A model generated the notes under the pieces. That model was not told where the DNA came from. It worked only from the letters and a program-made list of their open reading frames with translations, and did no database searches. This document shows positions 45,565-58,503 of a stretch of DNA of 64,000 bases, one piece after another. Each line of letters starts with the position of its first letter. Position 1 is the stretch's first letter. This DNA is from Polyodon spathula (taxonomy: Eukaryota; Chordata; Actinopteri; Acipenseriformes; Polyodontidae): the NCBI RefSeq assembly GCF_017654505.1, contig NC_054569.1, forward strand, positions 3,387,415 through 3,451,414, read 5' to 3'. Position numbers and translations under genes: made by a program.

Positions 45565-46099
45565 ATTATACAGTGTTGTTTTGTAGATCACTCAATATCT
45601 CTCTGTCTATCACAGCTTTAGAAATGATTGTAGCCTACGCCCCTGAACTGCTAGGCAGTGATTCTCCTGAACACTGTGGCGCAGTTTAAGCCTACAGCGA
45701 AGCAGTAAGGTGTGGTTATTATTATACCTTCAAAAAGAAAAACCTCACCTGCAACATACAGTTCTAAACTGCTGTTTTCAAAATCAGCAGGCTTGAAGCG
45801 AACGAAACATTCATAGTCCCCTTCATCTGAGACTCTCGAATCCTCCAGAAATAGAGTGAAATCGCCCTCTTTGAACCGGCTTTCATACACAAAGGTCCGG
45901 TCCTTGTAACGCTCATCCTGCTTCCCAGCATCCTCTTTGCCTTCAGCGAAAAAGTAGACTGTTTGTCCGGGCTTTTTAGTCCAAGTCACTATAAGTCCAT
46001 TGCTGCTCTTTGGCGTGAAGGTGCAGGGTAGTGTCGTCCGGTCCCCAACCCTGGACAGAATGCTTTTGTTGGCGGGGATCATCGGCAGTGATGAAATAA
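44331..46099 (-). CDS. B7/butyrophilin-type immunoglobulin membrane protein, 5' exon missing
   Basis: Minus-strand exons are 46099-45749 (V-set), 45262-44948 (C-like) and 44443-44331 (membrane and tail). All are phase 1, as is usual for Ig domains, and give about 258 residues. The V domain has Cys pairs in TTLPCTF and DEGDYECFV, with W in VTWTKKPGQTVYFF and the B7-type stretch ERYKDRTFVYESRFKEGDFT. The second domain has GYPEAQLVWTFSNGT, close to the GYPxAxxxW motif of B7 ligands, and ENVTCEIHN. The segment LLAAVLCFVSSLLLSLIV is a single membrane helix, followed by KKASCR and stop. It resembles ICOSLG, CD276 and HHLA2 in different parts, so I give no symbol. Presumed role: cell-surface T-cell co-signalling ligand. 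The signal-peptide exon was not found up to 47077 and may be in the N gap or beyond. Confidence 0.85.
45390..45570. repeat. Two (TA)n microsatellites in the B7-like V-C intron
   Basis: TA alternation at about 45390-45463 and 45517-45570, separated by about 50 bases of unique sequence. Confidence 0.95.
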
Positions 46100-46680
46100 C
46101 TTTAAAAAGAGACAAAAAGGCATTGCTAGCAACGTGACCTGCAGGACCAATCTGAAGCTGTCACGGTTCCTTTGTTCACATGCACGCAATGTTTAAGTAA
46201 ACTACAGCATTGATTGGGCCTCCCAGAGTAATCTAGGAACCAGAAAACACAAGGAGCCCCTAATACAGTATTCAAATGTGGAACGGAGCGTGCTCTAGAA
46301 CAATGGGTTATCGTTTCTAAAACTAATTGCATACACTAATCAATGTAGCATCTATAAAGTGTTTATTTCTATCTCAATATACTGTACGTGCCTTCCAAAA
46401 AAAAAAAAAACCTAAAACTCAGGAAGTACCTGCTGCTTTCCAAGGGGGCGTCTGCAAATTCCATGTATGACTAGAAGGGACTGACTGTACCTTATAACAC
46501 GAGATGATGCTGGAAGAAGGACTGGGTATTTGAAAAAATAAATAGCTAAATAGCACCCCTAAATTGTCTATCTTTTCTACAACAGGTCTGGGAACTGCAG
46601 ATAAAGATAACTACAGATAACTTTTCACAGAACAAACTAAACCAACTAAAGTAGACATCAGAGCACAGCACAAACGATTC
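46100..46680. other. Upstream of the B7-like V exon
   Basis: Presumably the first intron of the B7-like gene. No exon with a signal peptide and a phase 1 donor could be recognised on the minus strand. Confidence 0.5.
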
Positions 46681-47039
46681 GGAGCACTGTGTATTCAGAG
46701 CACTGTGGATTCAGAGCACTGTGGATTCAGAGCACAGAGCACTGTGGATTCAGAGCACTGTGTATTCAGAGCACTGTGGATTTAGAGCACTGTGGATTCA
46801 GAGCACTGTGGATGTAGAGCACTGTGGATTCAGAGCACTGTGGATTCAGAGCACTGTGGATGTAGAGCACTGTGTATTCAGAGCACTGTGGATGTAGAGC
46901 ACTGTGTATTCAGAGCACTGTGGATTCAGAGCACTGTGGATGTAGAGCACTGTGTATTCAGAGCACTGTGGATGTAGAGCACTGTGTATTCAGAGCACTG
47001 TGTATTCAGAGCACTGTGGATGTAGAGCACTGTGTATTG
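46681..47039. repeat. 16-bp minisatellite, about 22 copies
   Basis: The unit is AGAGCACTGTGGATTC, with variants ending GTATTC and GATGT. The variants alternate in higher-order blocks (about 48-64 bases). The array stops about 40 bases before the second N gap, which may be an assembly break caused by repetition. Confidence 0.95.
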
Positions 47040-47077
47040 AAAGCGATACCGTACACAGGTAAACAGACAGGGACCAA

Positions 47078-47577
47078 NNNNNNNNNNNNNNNNNNNNNNN
47101 NNNNNNNNNNNNNNNNNNNNNNNNNNNNNNNNNNNNNNNNNNNNNNNNNNNNNNNNNNNNNNNNNNNNNNNNNNNNNNNNNNNNNNNNNNNNNNNNNNNN
47201 NNNNNNNNNNNNNNNNNNNNNNNNNNNNNNNNNNNNNNNNNNNNNNNNNNNNNNNNNNNNNNNNNNNNNNNNNNNNNNNNNNNNNNNNNNNNNNNNNNNN
47301 NNNNNNNNNNNNNNNNNNNNNNNNNNNNNNNNNNNNNNNNNNNNNNNNNNNNNNNNNNNNNNNNNNNNNNNNNNNNNNNNNNNNNNNNNNNNNNNNNNNN
47401 NNNNNNNNNNNNNNNNNNNNNNNNNNNNNNNNNNNNNNNNNNNNNNNNNNNNNNNNNNNNNNNNNNNNNNNNNNNNNNNNNNNNNNNNNNNNNNNNNNNN
47501 NNNNNNNNNNNNNNNNNNNNNNNNNNNNNNNNNNNNNNNNNNNNNNNNNNNNNNNNNNNNNNNNNNNNNNNNNNNNN
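47078..47577. other. Assembly gap, exactly 500 N
   Basis: A placeholder gap of unknown real length next to a minisatellite. Confidence 0.99.
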
Positions 47578-49263
47578 TTAAATACGGGAAGTTTCAGCAA
47601 ATAGATACATTTAGTAAATATTTCATTGCTGTGTGTACTATGTTTCCCTTCATTTACGGTCGTAATTCTTACAAATCAAAGGCTAACACAATGAACCGCT
47701 GAATCACGAGATACTGGCAACGTCACATGACTTATAAGAGACACAGCGATTGGAAAACAGTTCCAGAGTCTGCTGGGAGAGTCCTTAGTGTAGAAACTTT
47801 TTTAATAATCATTTTCATACCTTTAGTTAAAGCCATTACCTCTTTCACTGCCCCTCTTACAATATTGTTTGAATTGTTTTATTATATAAATCTCCTCATT
47901 GCTGCTGATGAGTTAATGCAGCTGACATCAGCATAGACTCATATTTAGCTGTCGACTATAGATCTCGCTCTTCAATTGAATGGCAAGAACCGTATTGAAA
48001 GTTTCCTCCACTGTGATTTACTTTGACTGTCAAGGAAGTACGAAAAAAAGACATAACTCTCAATGATATGACACCTTTCAAATTGTTGCAGCAAATAATC
48101 AGCACACTTTAAGGCTCACTGCTGATCTGCTCCACTGAAAACCAAAAATAAAAAAATTTAAAAATCCTTGTTTCCATGGCGACACCTAAAGTCGTTCTCT
48201 CACATCCCGGAAGCCTGCATTTTAATCATGGATGAAATATTTGAATACCAACTCAATACTCTAACAGGGAGGGTTTTTTTGTACCTCTGAGGAGTAGATT
48301 AACACAATGAAAAGAAAGAAATGCAAATAGATCTACTCATTCAGTCTAGACAATTCTAGGAGTGTGACTGCAGGCCTGGGATTCTGTACAGATCTGTACG
48401 AGGCAGCTCTGCCTCTCTCAAGGGCTTTTGAAATTAGAGCGTTAAAGAAATCACAGCATAACATACGACAATGAGCTTGAGGACGCAGAAGATACTTATA
48501 ACAGACGAAAGTGTTATAAGACTTACACGAGAAACTTAACAATCATTATCTACGTTCAAAAACGTATCTTTCTAACTATGGCTACACTGTGTTTTACTAT
48601 ACCAGTTTCTTCATGAACTATTTAAAAAGGCCAGCTGAAGTGGATCTCTACCCTTGGTGCAACTATTCATCCACAATCACAGGAAAGCCGAGGGCTCTCA
48701 GTGACTTCTCGAGGGTGCAACTATCATGTCCCTCAACACAGTGGTTGCATTGACCCCTGCATCCATCAAGTCTCCTGGAACAGCAACGTCTGCAAACCAA
48801 CGGAAAGCACACCAGATCCCAGTACCCTTCGACACGGGCAAGAGACACCCGTGACCCAGACTTACCAAGAACCAAGCTCATTCTTATATGACCGATTAAC
48901 ACAGTTTTAGGAGGTGGAATGAGTTAAACACCCATCAGTTGAGCTCATGGTAAAAGAGTAATATGCAAACAGATTAAAACATTTTTTGATGTCGTCGCTT
49001 TACATGCTTGATTCTCCCATCCCAGTCTGCAGCTAACACGCTTAACCCTTCCAGTATGTTCTGAGGGATTTTAATCCCAGTTTAGGTGACACATTTCAAA
49101 GTTAAAAGATTTTAAACCCCTAGCAAACCTTCCCTGAGATTCTTGCTGGTCAATAGATATTACATGCAGTGTCTCTTTGACATGCAGGAGTTCACAAAAT
49201 TTCTTTAACTTCTGTTTTTGAAAGGGGAAAACAGGCTGTTCATTTGTACAAAACTAGAATGGC

Positions 49264-49297
49264 ACAGCTAGCGACATATATATATATCGCTAGCTGT
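49264..49297. repeat. Perfect 11-bp inverted repeat around an AT loop
   Basis: ACAGCTAGCGA and TCGCTAGCTGT are exact complements separated by a 12-base AT-alternating loop. Confidence 0.9.
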
Positions 49298-50233
49298 CTT
49301 GAGGTCTTGGGCCGTTTCATTCTCAGCTTCTCCTGATTATGGACGTTCCTCCTTTAAAAATAAGTTCATTTACCCCATGATATCTAACAGGTCACCCTTG
49401 CGGAACTGTGGTTTGAAACTATGGTTTTGTTATCTCAGTAACAATTGTACTTTCCGTGCTTCTTGTTTAAAAAGGTCAGTAGTTCAAACGTTTGTGCTTT
49501 TGGTTGGAGTTCAGTAACCCAACAAGAGCATGTAAGAGCATGTAGTTATAAATATCACGTCAGTGTATTTCTGTACGTGTGCTTCTATTACTGTATGAAG
49601 TTTGCCCTCATTCAGAGAGGTTCTGAGTTCTGTTGCTCTGTTCAATATAACCCTCTTAACCTGCCTTTCCCTGGATTTCAACTTGTCTGGAACGGCCAGG
49701 ACCGAACAACTTTTCTCATTCCAAATCCTGTGACAATATCAACTCCCCACCTGTCCCTGTCTGTCTATATTATATAGAAATATAATATATAATAACTCAA
49801 TATTGGGGAAACAGACCTAAAAGCACTCAGAAGGATTGCTGACACAACTGTAAGGGCAATATAAAACATCAATTATTAGTTCTGCAATATGGGGCACCTA
49901 CTGAAGGAGCCATAACCAGCCCAGATAGCTAGTCTAACAACAAGGGCACTTTGTTATGTTCTTTTAGATTCCTTGTGAAATGCATTTTCTTTCTTTCATT
50001 TTTTTTTTAAATCTGTGAAATGCTGAAATAGTCCTGTCTACTTTTAAATGTACTGGAATTCAAGCTTCTTGTTTTCAAACGTTTCCTTCCTAACCCTGAT
50101 TCAAGCCAACATATCCTTTGAAGAAAAAAACAAGAAAAAAAAACCATCTCCACCCATTTCCATCTCTCTCGCTCTCTCACCATCGCTCTCCTCTCTAAAG
50201 CAGAGGGAACACAAAGCCACTTTTTCAGGAACA

Positions 50234-50358
50234 GTGGCTTGAAACCTTGTCCCAGGAGACCAAGTTTGAGGCAGCTTTGCTGTATCAAACTCCAAGTCTC
50301 CCCTGGTGTGCCGTGCAGCGGCCTGGAACCTCGTCTCCTGAAAGCAAGTTCCAAGCCA
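50234..50358. repeat. Fold-back repeat of about 125 bp
   Basis: The left arm gtggcttgaaaccttgtccc and the reverse complement of the right end (gtggcttggaacttgctttc) are related, followed in both by aggagac. It is probably a degenerate MITE. Ends and target duplication were not defined. Confidence 0.55.
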
Positions 50359-50850
50359 CAAAGTACCTTCGTGTTCCCTCGGCTTAAGTGTATTAAGGTT
50401 TAAAGTAAATGAAAATATTGGGAGTACAGGCATAAAAGTCTAAAATAATGAGACCTACTCAATATCCTGAACTCCTGCTGCATTCAGTGAAAATATTTCT
50501 TAAATTGAAATGATTTTTTTTTTTTTTTAACAATCCCCTTGAGGTTTCAGTGGTATTTCCAGGTACTGGGAAAACTTCAATAAAAATATCTTCACAAAAC
50601 CGATTGGCTTCTGAATGCAATCTTTGCAGCATTACGACACTGAATATCCCCCAGGGTTTCCATTGTGAGCTCAGCATTCACAAGGGACAAACAGCCTATG
50701 CACAGACTTAGCTAAATCAAAAGCTGCAAATTAGTGTGTGAATGTCACTTCAAGAAGGCCTACCATTTTATTTAATTAGCTTGGGTTTGCAAACGGAAAA
50801 AAAAAAAAAACAAACGTACGTATACCGCTGCAATGACTCTTGCAATACTT

Positions 50851-50853
<3 letters not shown>

Positions 50854-50908
<55 letters not shown>
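50854..50908. repeat. (TC)n microsatellite
   Basis: About 55 bases of uninterrupted TC. Confidence 0.97.
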
Positions 50909-50911
<3 letters not shown>

Positions 50912-53140
50912 GTAGACTGCAGGATTCTTTTTTTCTCTCTCTGTCAAGTGCGAGTCTTTCATGATGAATGACAAGGTACGATAATAGCCTCCGGTTGCCA
51001 TGGAAACCAGACAGCAGTTCTGTGTGCCTTGCTTTTTTTTTTCATCTGAAAATGAAACCCGAAGCTCAAGATACTTTGAGGCTGCTGTGGAGAGGTTGTA
51101 GAGGCAAGGGAAAGAGGACCGGTTTAAAATCACAGCTCCATTTTGTAGGAATGATGAATGACTGGGATTGGGTCACCTTTTTAACCATGTTACCCCAATC
51201 AGAACGAGGGTAGCCACCTGTCCCTATTTTCCCTGGACTGTCCCGGGTTTGAGAAAACTGTCTGGGCTTTCAGTATTTCAAAAGATCCCTGATTTTAATC
51301 TTATCCTGTTTTTTTTTTTTTTTTTTTAATCTTTGCAGATGAGACAAGGTTTGAATGTTTTTGTATTATTTTATATATAGGTTACCTAACTATGAATGAA
51401 CACTTTTGATAATATGACTTGATAACAGTTAAAAAAAAAAATAATCACAAAACAAAAAACTTAAAAAAAAATAAAATAAAATGTGACCAAATGAACACTT
51501 ATATACTTAGCAATGCAAAGACAAGCACGGTATTAAAAAGTGTAGCGCAGTATAATGTTTCCTACAGTACCAGCACGCTTAGGAAAGAATCATATTTACA
51601 TTGCATCTCTCCAAATCATGTAAACTGCTGCATTCCAGTCAATAAAGCTGTAGATTAACAGAAGTCCCTGTCTTTGCAAACAGAATGGCCAGTGAGATAG
51701 CAGAGAGCGCCAGGCAGGAGTGCGCTGTCCTTGGGATTCGAGTCTGAGGACCCCTGGGCCTGTCATCGCCTGCACTGATTCTCTGGAAAGCAGCAGCTAT
51801 TCTAGCCCTGCTGTACAACTATGACATCGAACTCTAGTGCTGTCTGCAAACGGACTCAACCAGCGCTGAGAAGCAACTGGAACTCTATTGGTTTAGAAGT
51901 GTTGCTTTAATAGATAGAAACAAAAAAAAAAGTGAAACGGCATATCATATTTGGCGTGTATTGTGAAATGTGCGATACGTACAGGCAAATGAGGCTTATT
52001 CACAAAACGTACTATTCTATTCATATAATTAGCAGAGGATGACATTGCCAGTGTGAAAGAATTGCCAACCCAGTTGACCAAAGGTTGGTCTTTCATAAAG
52101 ATTTTTTTTTAATTTATTTTTTATTGCAGAAGCCAATTTTGTATCTCCCAACCCAAAGTCAATCTTGTCTAATTTCATAGTTACTTGACAAACGTGTGTT
52201 GCGCTTAAATGGTCCAGATGCCTTTTCCAAAGCATAGCATGTTGCCTTGCCTAATATTGCCTTGCCTAATATACCTGGCAAACTTGGGAATTGCATTACG
52301 GCCATTTTATATATTTATTCAAGTAGCAATGCTTGTTTTTTTACTGAGAGTACCCTTCATTTATAACCGTGCCACAATATTAATGAATGATCAGTCTGGT
52401 TAAAAACTACATTTTGGACACAGTTTTTAGGTGAATTTTGGTTATTTTTAAACATTGCATTTTGACGGGTACAAATCTGGCTTTATTGTGTTAAAGTGTA
52501 AAATCCCGCATCATTATTGGAGTTTGCAATATCCAACAGACTTGCTTTTAAGCCTTAACTTCTTCCCTTGGGAATATAGAATATAGACTATTATAATGTA
52601 CTGTAAAAACTGACCTAATTTGCAACACATTTACACAAATTTAACCCAATTTGAATGAAATGATATATATAATTTACTGCTAGCAAAAACAAAACACATA
52701 TTAATCTAGTTGTTAACAGTTACTAAAATATACTAAGACAGCCCCCCCCACCTTGAAATAAAGCATGAGCAAGTATAATACTATTGAAATAGACAATGTG
52801 CTGCCGTTGAACGCCTCTAAGATGATATGTGTCTCAATATATATTCTACCACATTCTGTACTATAGAACACAGATTGCATGATTAATAGAACACGTACCG
52901 TTTTATTTCTGTTTTTTTATTGGGTTGGGTCCTCTGCTAACTCATATAGATTACTGTTGTAAAGTATCGTTGTTTTTAAAAGACGCCTGAGTTATTCATA
53001 ACTATACAAGTTACACTATAATGTTTTTTTGGAACACAATTTTTTTTTTTTTATGTCTAAAGTATAATCACTAAACTGTGTTTATATTATCTTCCATAAG
53101 ATTTATGTTTAATTCTTAAACATTTGGTTTACAGTAAATT

Positions 53141-53212
53141 ATTATTATTATTATTATTATATTATTATTATTATTATTATTATTAATAATTATATATATT
53201 ATTATATTATAG
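53141..53212. repeat. (TTA)n-rich microsatellite
   Basis: ATT/TTA trinucleotide repeats with interruptions. Confidence 0.9.
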
Positions 53213-53380
53213 CCTGCAGTTCAGTCAAAACAATCAGTTACTAGGTTTACAAATCTGCACTTTTAGATTTGTAAACAGCTGAACTTCTTCAAATGCACGT
53301 TCATTACTGAGTTTAATTCTATAGACCTGGTTACTTGCTTTCACACATTGTTTTTTGTTTCTAAGGAACAAAACAAAACA

Positions 53381-53383
<3 letters not shown>

Positions 53384-53458
<75 letters not shown>
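53384..53458. repeat. (TA)n microsatellite
   Basis: About 75 bases of uninterrupted TA alternation. Confidence 0.97.
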
Positions 53459-53461
<3 letters not shown>

Positions 53462-54285
53462 GGGACTCCTTTTTACCCTCTTGGTACGCTCTGTGAAAAG
53501 TTTAAAATAAACGGGTCTGATTTGTGAAAACCATACCCCCAGGCCCTCCCAAATATTCAAAACATCCTCTTGTTAGATCTTGTCTGCCGTTTTTGCTGTG
53601 TTCTAATTTTCAACAATTTTTGGGTGTATTGCTGTGTAAGAGGAACTGCAAACTGGAAAGCCGTGTGATTCATATAGCTGCTGCTGCTGCTGATGCAGGT
53701 AGCAGGGTTAGGTGATATATAAAATAATAAGGCTTCAAGATTAAAGCCTGTGCGTGCACAGCTAAGAGTGCCTTGACAGGGAGCTTGAACAAAGCAGCAC
53801 GCTTCCTGCTGAACACAGAGCTAGCAAAACACCTCCTGTGAACACCACCTAATACTAATGTCATTCCACAGGTCTGTAAAAAAGATGGTAACATAATGTG
53901 TCCTTGTAGTCTTCAAGAAACGTTCAAAATACACCTTTACCATAATGCATGCCTCTTGAAAACGCATGATTTCTGAAGCAATGGCAAATCATGCTTTAAT
54001 GGTTGCATATTGCTTCTCATAAACAATCCAGGAACTTAAATAAATACTTCCTGCCAACATCTCGGCTGTAGGGAAACTAAAATAATATGTTTGGGTTTGA
54101 AATATGCATTCTGGGATAACATTCAAATATAACAGGTCATTTGCAAATAAACAATCTGTGCCTTCCAAAGCCATCGAAAATATTACACTGTACAGAAGGA
54201 AATCCAGAAATTTTAAATTGAAATTTGTGTTTTGTGTCCCTGCATAATCTTTTCATAGCAGAATTACTGTACAACACCCCCCCCA

Positions 54286-54292
<7 letters not shown>

Positions 54293-54369
<77 letters not shown>
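54293..54369. repeat. (TA)n microsatellite
   Basis: About 75 bases of uninterrupted TA alternation following a C-run and an A-run. Confidence 0.97.
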
Positions 54370-54372
<3 letters not shown>

Positions 54373-54577
54373 GTATTGAAACGTATGAAATAAAACATTA
54401 TTTCCAGCATCTGGTCTTATATACCACATCGTAAACAAACACAAGACCAACTTGTGTTAATATTCAATAAGGTTCCATTTAAAAACTCATATATGTGTGC
54501 TCTTAAAGGTTTGATATTTCTTGTAGAAGAAAATTATTTTTGAGCAAACAAAACTGAAATGTATTTGAGGAAACACT

Positions 54578-54735
54578 TTTCAGAGTTCAGTCTCCATGCC
54601 TCAAGCCTCCCCTGGACTGCTGGGAGCACCCTTTTCTCTTAGGGGGGTGAGGGAGGGAGGGAGCAGTTCAGTCTCCATGCCTCAAGCCTGCCCTGGACTG
54701 GAGGGAGCACTCTTTCTCATAGGGGGTAAGGAAGC
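54578..54735. repeat. Tandem duplication of an approximately 80-bp unit
   Basis: gttcagtctccatgcctcaa, then ctggactg and gggagcac, occurs twice in a row (from about 54578 and from about 54666). A third copy starts (gttcaatctc) but decays. Confidence 0.8.
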
Positions 54736-55744
54736 AGTTCAATCTCAATTATATAACTAAAAGGATGCAGTCGCAGCTCCTAGATGCTTGCCGCAGCAGT
54801 GCAGTTCAGTGCAGTATTGTAAAGAGTTAAGGCAGATTTATTGAAGTAGAACTCACTCAAGTTTATTTGAAATGGCAGAAAATCTCTAAATAACCTGGAC
54901 TTTATCGCTGACAAGGCTGACAGCTTTACGGATTGTATTACAGTATTTAGAGATGCAGTCCCAGTACTGTTTCTTAAAGGGAACAGGCAAAAAATAAAAG
55001 TCAGATCTTGTGACAGCATGTCAACATGTAGCTTTAAAATACAAGCAAAGCTGTTGTCATCCATTCATGACATCAGTGCACGCATCTGACAGTGAACTTT
55101 TTCAGATCCTTAACAAGCTAAAATTGCACAAATAGATAATCTACCTTGTACTTCTGTACCTTTTTTTTAATGAAACATAATAGACATAGGTCTATACTAA
55201 ATGACAATGTAAAGTTAAGCAAAATTTCACGTAGGAAACTCCAGCACAGATGGTCGTTTGATTAAGGATGTAACTCGTGAATTGTAACCCACCTCTATTT
55301 GAGGTTTGTTGATTTCACCTCCTTCTCCTCAACCTCATTTTTGGCAGTCAGACTGCATCCCTCACAGCGACGGGCCCCAGTGCCCCGAAGCGCCAAACCA
55401 AGCAAGTCATAAATGGGTAATACATACTAATGTCAACTGTTTCTAATTATTGAATGCAAAATGGTTTTTAAAATGCCGGCTGCAAAGAAAAAAAAAAGAC
55501 TGTGGTATTTGAGAGTTCGGAAACCATTCAAACATTTCATAAAAATGGCTTGAGGATCATACAAAAATTTGAAGGCCCTTATTAACACAATAATCTTCAT
55601 GTAAACTGAAACAGCCATGCTTTTCATATTAAATTATCAGGTTGCCAAATTCAAGTTAACAAAGATTTTGAGCCTATACGCACACCAGAGATAGTACTTC
55701 TCAAATATCCAGTGTTCAATATTCATAAATTTTTTTTAAAAACA

Positions 55745-55860
55745 CACAGCGTTTAATCTCGCCAATTGGCTGCAACGAATCAATGAGATCCAGCTCACTG
55801 AGCCAATGAAACAGGATGGAGGTGGGATATAAATCGGCGACACCACTAGTAAGCGGCTAA
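55745..55860 (+). promoter_or_regulatory. Promoter-like cluster: CCAAT boxes plus TATA box
   Basis: A CCAATTGG element (about 55761-55768), gagccaatgaaacagg (about 55799-55814) and GGATATAAATCGG (about 55826-55838) lie in an order and spacing typical of an NF-Y plus TBP promoter. A start would fall near 55857-55865. No coding exon is obvious downstream. It could drive a non-coding RNA, be a retroelement remnant, or be chance. Confidence 0.3.
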
Positions 55861-56406
55861 ACCGCTGTGCAAAAGAGACAGACTTGTCTACATTCGTGGC
55901 TATAGAACTTTTAATCTCATCTCACCAACAGGGGTCAGAATCCGCTATGTCACTGACCGTTACACTTCAAATCTAAATATGTATATACTGTATCTATAAA
56001 AGGTCATTCTATTCAAAAGGGTCCGTTCCACTAGCTCACAATGCCATCACCCAGCGACATTTTGTTTAAATTATTGACACTGGACTTTATATCTCAACCT
56101 TTTATAAAAAACAATTCCGTGCAAGCATTGAGTGGCACAAGAAAAGCACCTAACTGAACGGTCAAGCACCTAACTGAATTTTTTTTTTTTTGATTGCAGC
56201 TTACACACTCACAAGGGCATTGCATTTCACTTCTTCACATTTTTTTCCCCAGCCTTCCTTTTGCAAGTTCCTCTTGTGTGCTTCCAAATCTCCAGTCCAG
56301 GTTTTTTTTTTTTTTTTCCCTAATCTTTATCAGGCTGGATTTGTGCTCTAAAGATCACTATCAATAAAGGACATCTTGTTTCAACTCCACTCCACTTTAA
56401 GAGAAA

Positions 56407-56539
<133 letters not shown>

Positions 56540-57639
56540 CTGTAATTGATGTGTCTGAGTCTCGCCTGTACGAGGTTGACCCAAACTGCCAATTACGTTA
56601 TTCATTTCAGTGAGCTTCAGGGAAACCTGTCCTTGCCATGGAAGCAAGAAAAAAAAAAGATAGAGAAAGAAATTCCTTAACATCTTCTCCAGCTCCGAAA
56701 CACAGCCTTATGAGGAGAGTGCAGCCAGGTTTGATCACAGCAATCTAAAGAGAAGGCATATTGTTTCTTCATTCTGTGTGCCGTTTCCCACCTTTCCAAG
56801 CACACTGGGTTAATCACATTTTGTTCTAAGTTTATAACAAAATGAAAAGAAAAGCGTGCCTTGCTGGCTGTATGGCAAGCATGCATTTTTATTGTGTTGC
56901 TCTCAGTAAAGCCGGCAACTAAAGATTGCACAAAAGGCAGGCATTCAAAAGCCCTTGTAATCTATCTTCCACGGTGCTTGTAATTCTTCAAAGACAACAG
57001 CAGTGCTTGTTAATGTTTTGTCTTTTTTTTATTCATCGTATCATTTTTGCAAAGATGCAGAACCAGTAAAATATGTTATATAAATCTGTTATTTAAGATG
57101 ATTGTTATATTATAAGCCTGCACTGAAGATATCTTTTTTTTTTTTTGGATGTTTTGAGTAAATCAAAATCAATGTAAAACCACTTCAGTACCGAGAGAGC
57201 CTGAAAATGTAATTAAGCCATTATTTTATTTACTTCTCTGATATTCTCCTGTTGCCGTCAATGTAAAGTCACCTTGAGTATTTAGACTACCACTACCTCA
57301 AACGTACCAAACCTCTGCTAAAGTACCCCTCTTATAAGCTTGCTTCTTTTTTGGATGGTAACCTTTTATTTATATTCATAAAAGAATAGATTAGAAAGTA
57401 TAGCATACAACGTGTTTGGAAAAAAATAAAATAAAGAGCATCTGGAGTGGTTTCAATATTGTTAACCAGTTAAACTTTTCAAGTAATCTAAACTAGAGAA
57501 GAGGGCAACCCCCCTGATTCGATTGGAAACGTCCTTTACAGACTGCTTCCTTGGAGCTAAACTTAAACAAAGTGGACAGATAACAAGGTCTGCTTTTCCA
57601 TCCAATATGATTTGGAAGGACGCAGTAATCAGACGCAAA

Positions 57640-58503
57640 GGCCCTGTCCACACTACAGAACCGATCTCAAAAATGTTTTCCTGAACCCAGCTCAAAGCGT
57701 CCACACTGAAGTACCATTTCATGTTTAGTTGGGTTTAATGCATCCACACTCTATTAGAATGGTTTACTGGCAGAGCAATGCCCACTGGAAATCAATAGGA
57801 TCCCACCATGCACTGTATTTTATTTTATGCCCCATATTAACAGAGGTCCATATTGCTAAAAAATAAATAAAACAAGCATTTTGGAAAAAGTAAATGGGGT
57901 TTTATTTTTAAGACAGTGACGTCTCTTTAAACAAACTGAGCTGATTCTGTTTCATAAATTAAACTCAGAAAACGCTGTTAATTACAAAACAATCGTTGCT
58001 TTTACTGTCATGTCTTGCCTGTGCCTAACTGTGGACCCCTTCGTTTTATTTGAAACAGAGCTGATAAATGACATGAATTGTTCCTCTCCGATCTTACTTT
58101 TAACTTGCATTTCATTTTTACAGTCGCCTAATTTAACGTTGTGCTTTTTGTTATTCTCCCCACTAGTTTGACAGAGATGTCCTGACAATTTTTTTTTTTT
58201 AAGTAAAAAGGAATACCTACTGCTAAGCAGGACAGCAAGTCCTTCAGACGCCTGTTCTACTGGCAAACATATCACAATGCCACATGTAGTTTGGTATTAC
58301 AGCGTCCACACTTCTGATAAACAGCACTGCCTGATGCAATCTAATTTAGAACCACACTCGAGACGACCCCCTGAGCTGGTCTCCAGTCCGGTTCTCGAGG
58401 ACAGTATTAAAAGCTGTGTAGGGGGGAAGCTAACCGCATTTAGCACTTTTAAGCCAGTTTAAAAACAACTAATACAGTTTAAAGGCATAGTGTGGACAGG
58501 GCC
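57640..58503. mobile_element. Candidate non-autonomous DNA transposon, about 864 bp
   Basis: The left end GGCCCTGTCCACACTA is an exact inverted copy of the right end TAGTGTGGACAGGGCC. Internal phrases such as gcgtccacac recur near both ends (57689 and 58302). No transposase frame is visible. The right flank is TAA and the left flank AAA, so a 3-bp TWA duplication (PIF/Harbinger) is possible but not clean. The superfamily remains open. Confidence 0.7.

Larger units (their letters stand above)
47578..55740. other. AT-rich spacer without recognisable genes
   Basis: No exon could be supported on either strand. It contains microsatellites, an inverted repeat at 50234-50358, a short perfect palindrome at 49264-49297, a roughly 80-bp duplication at 54578-54735 and several A/T homopolymers. 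It could be an intron or flank of a gene whose exons lie outside the window. Confidence 0.55.

Noticed and set aside
46872..47702. Long apparent reading frame across the second N gap
   Set aside because: Minisatellite plus N run. The peptide is only the translated 16-bp repeat.
48663..48902. Cysteine-rich open frame on the minus strand (79 codons)
   Set aside because: It has a pattern of several Cys pairs but no family I recognise, no convincing splice sites and overlapping open frames on the other strand. Left as unsupported.
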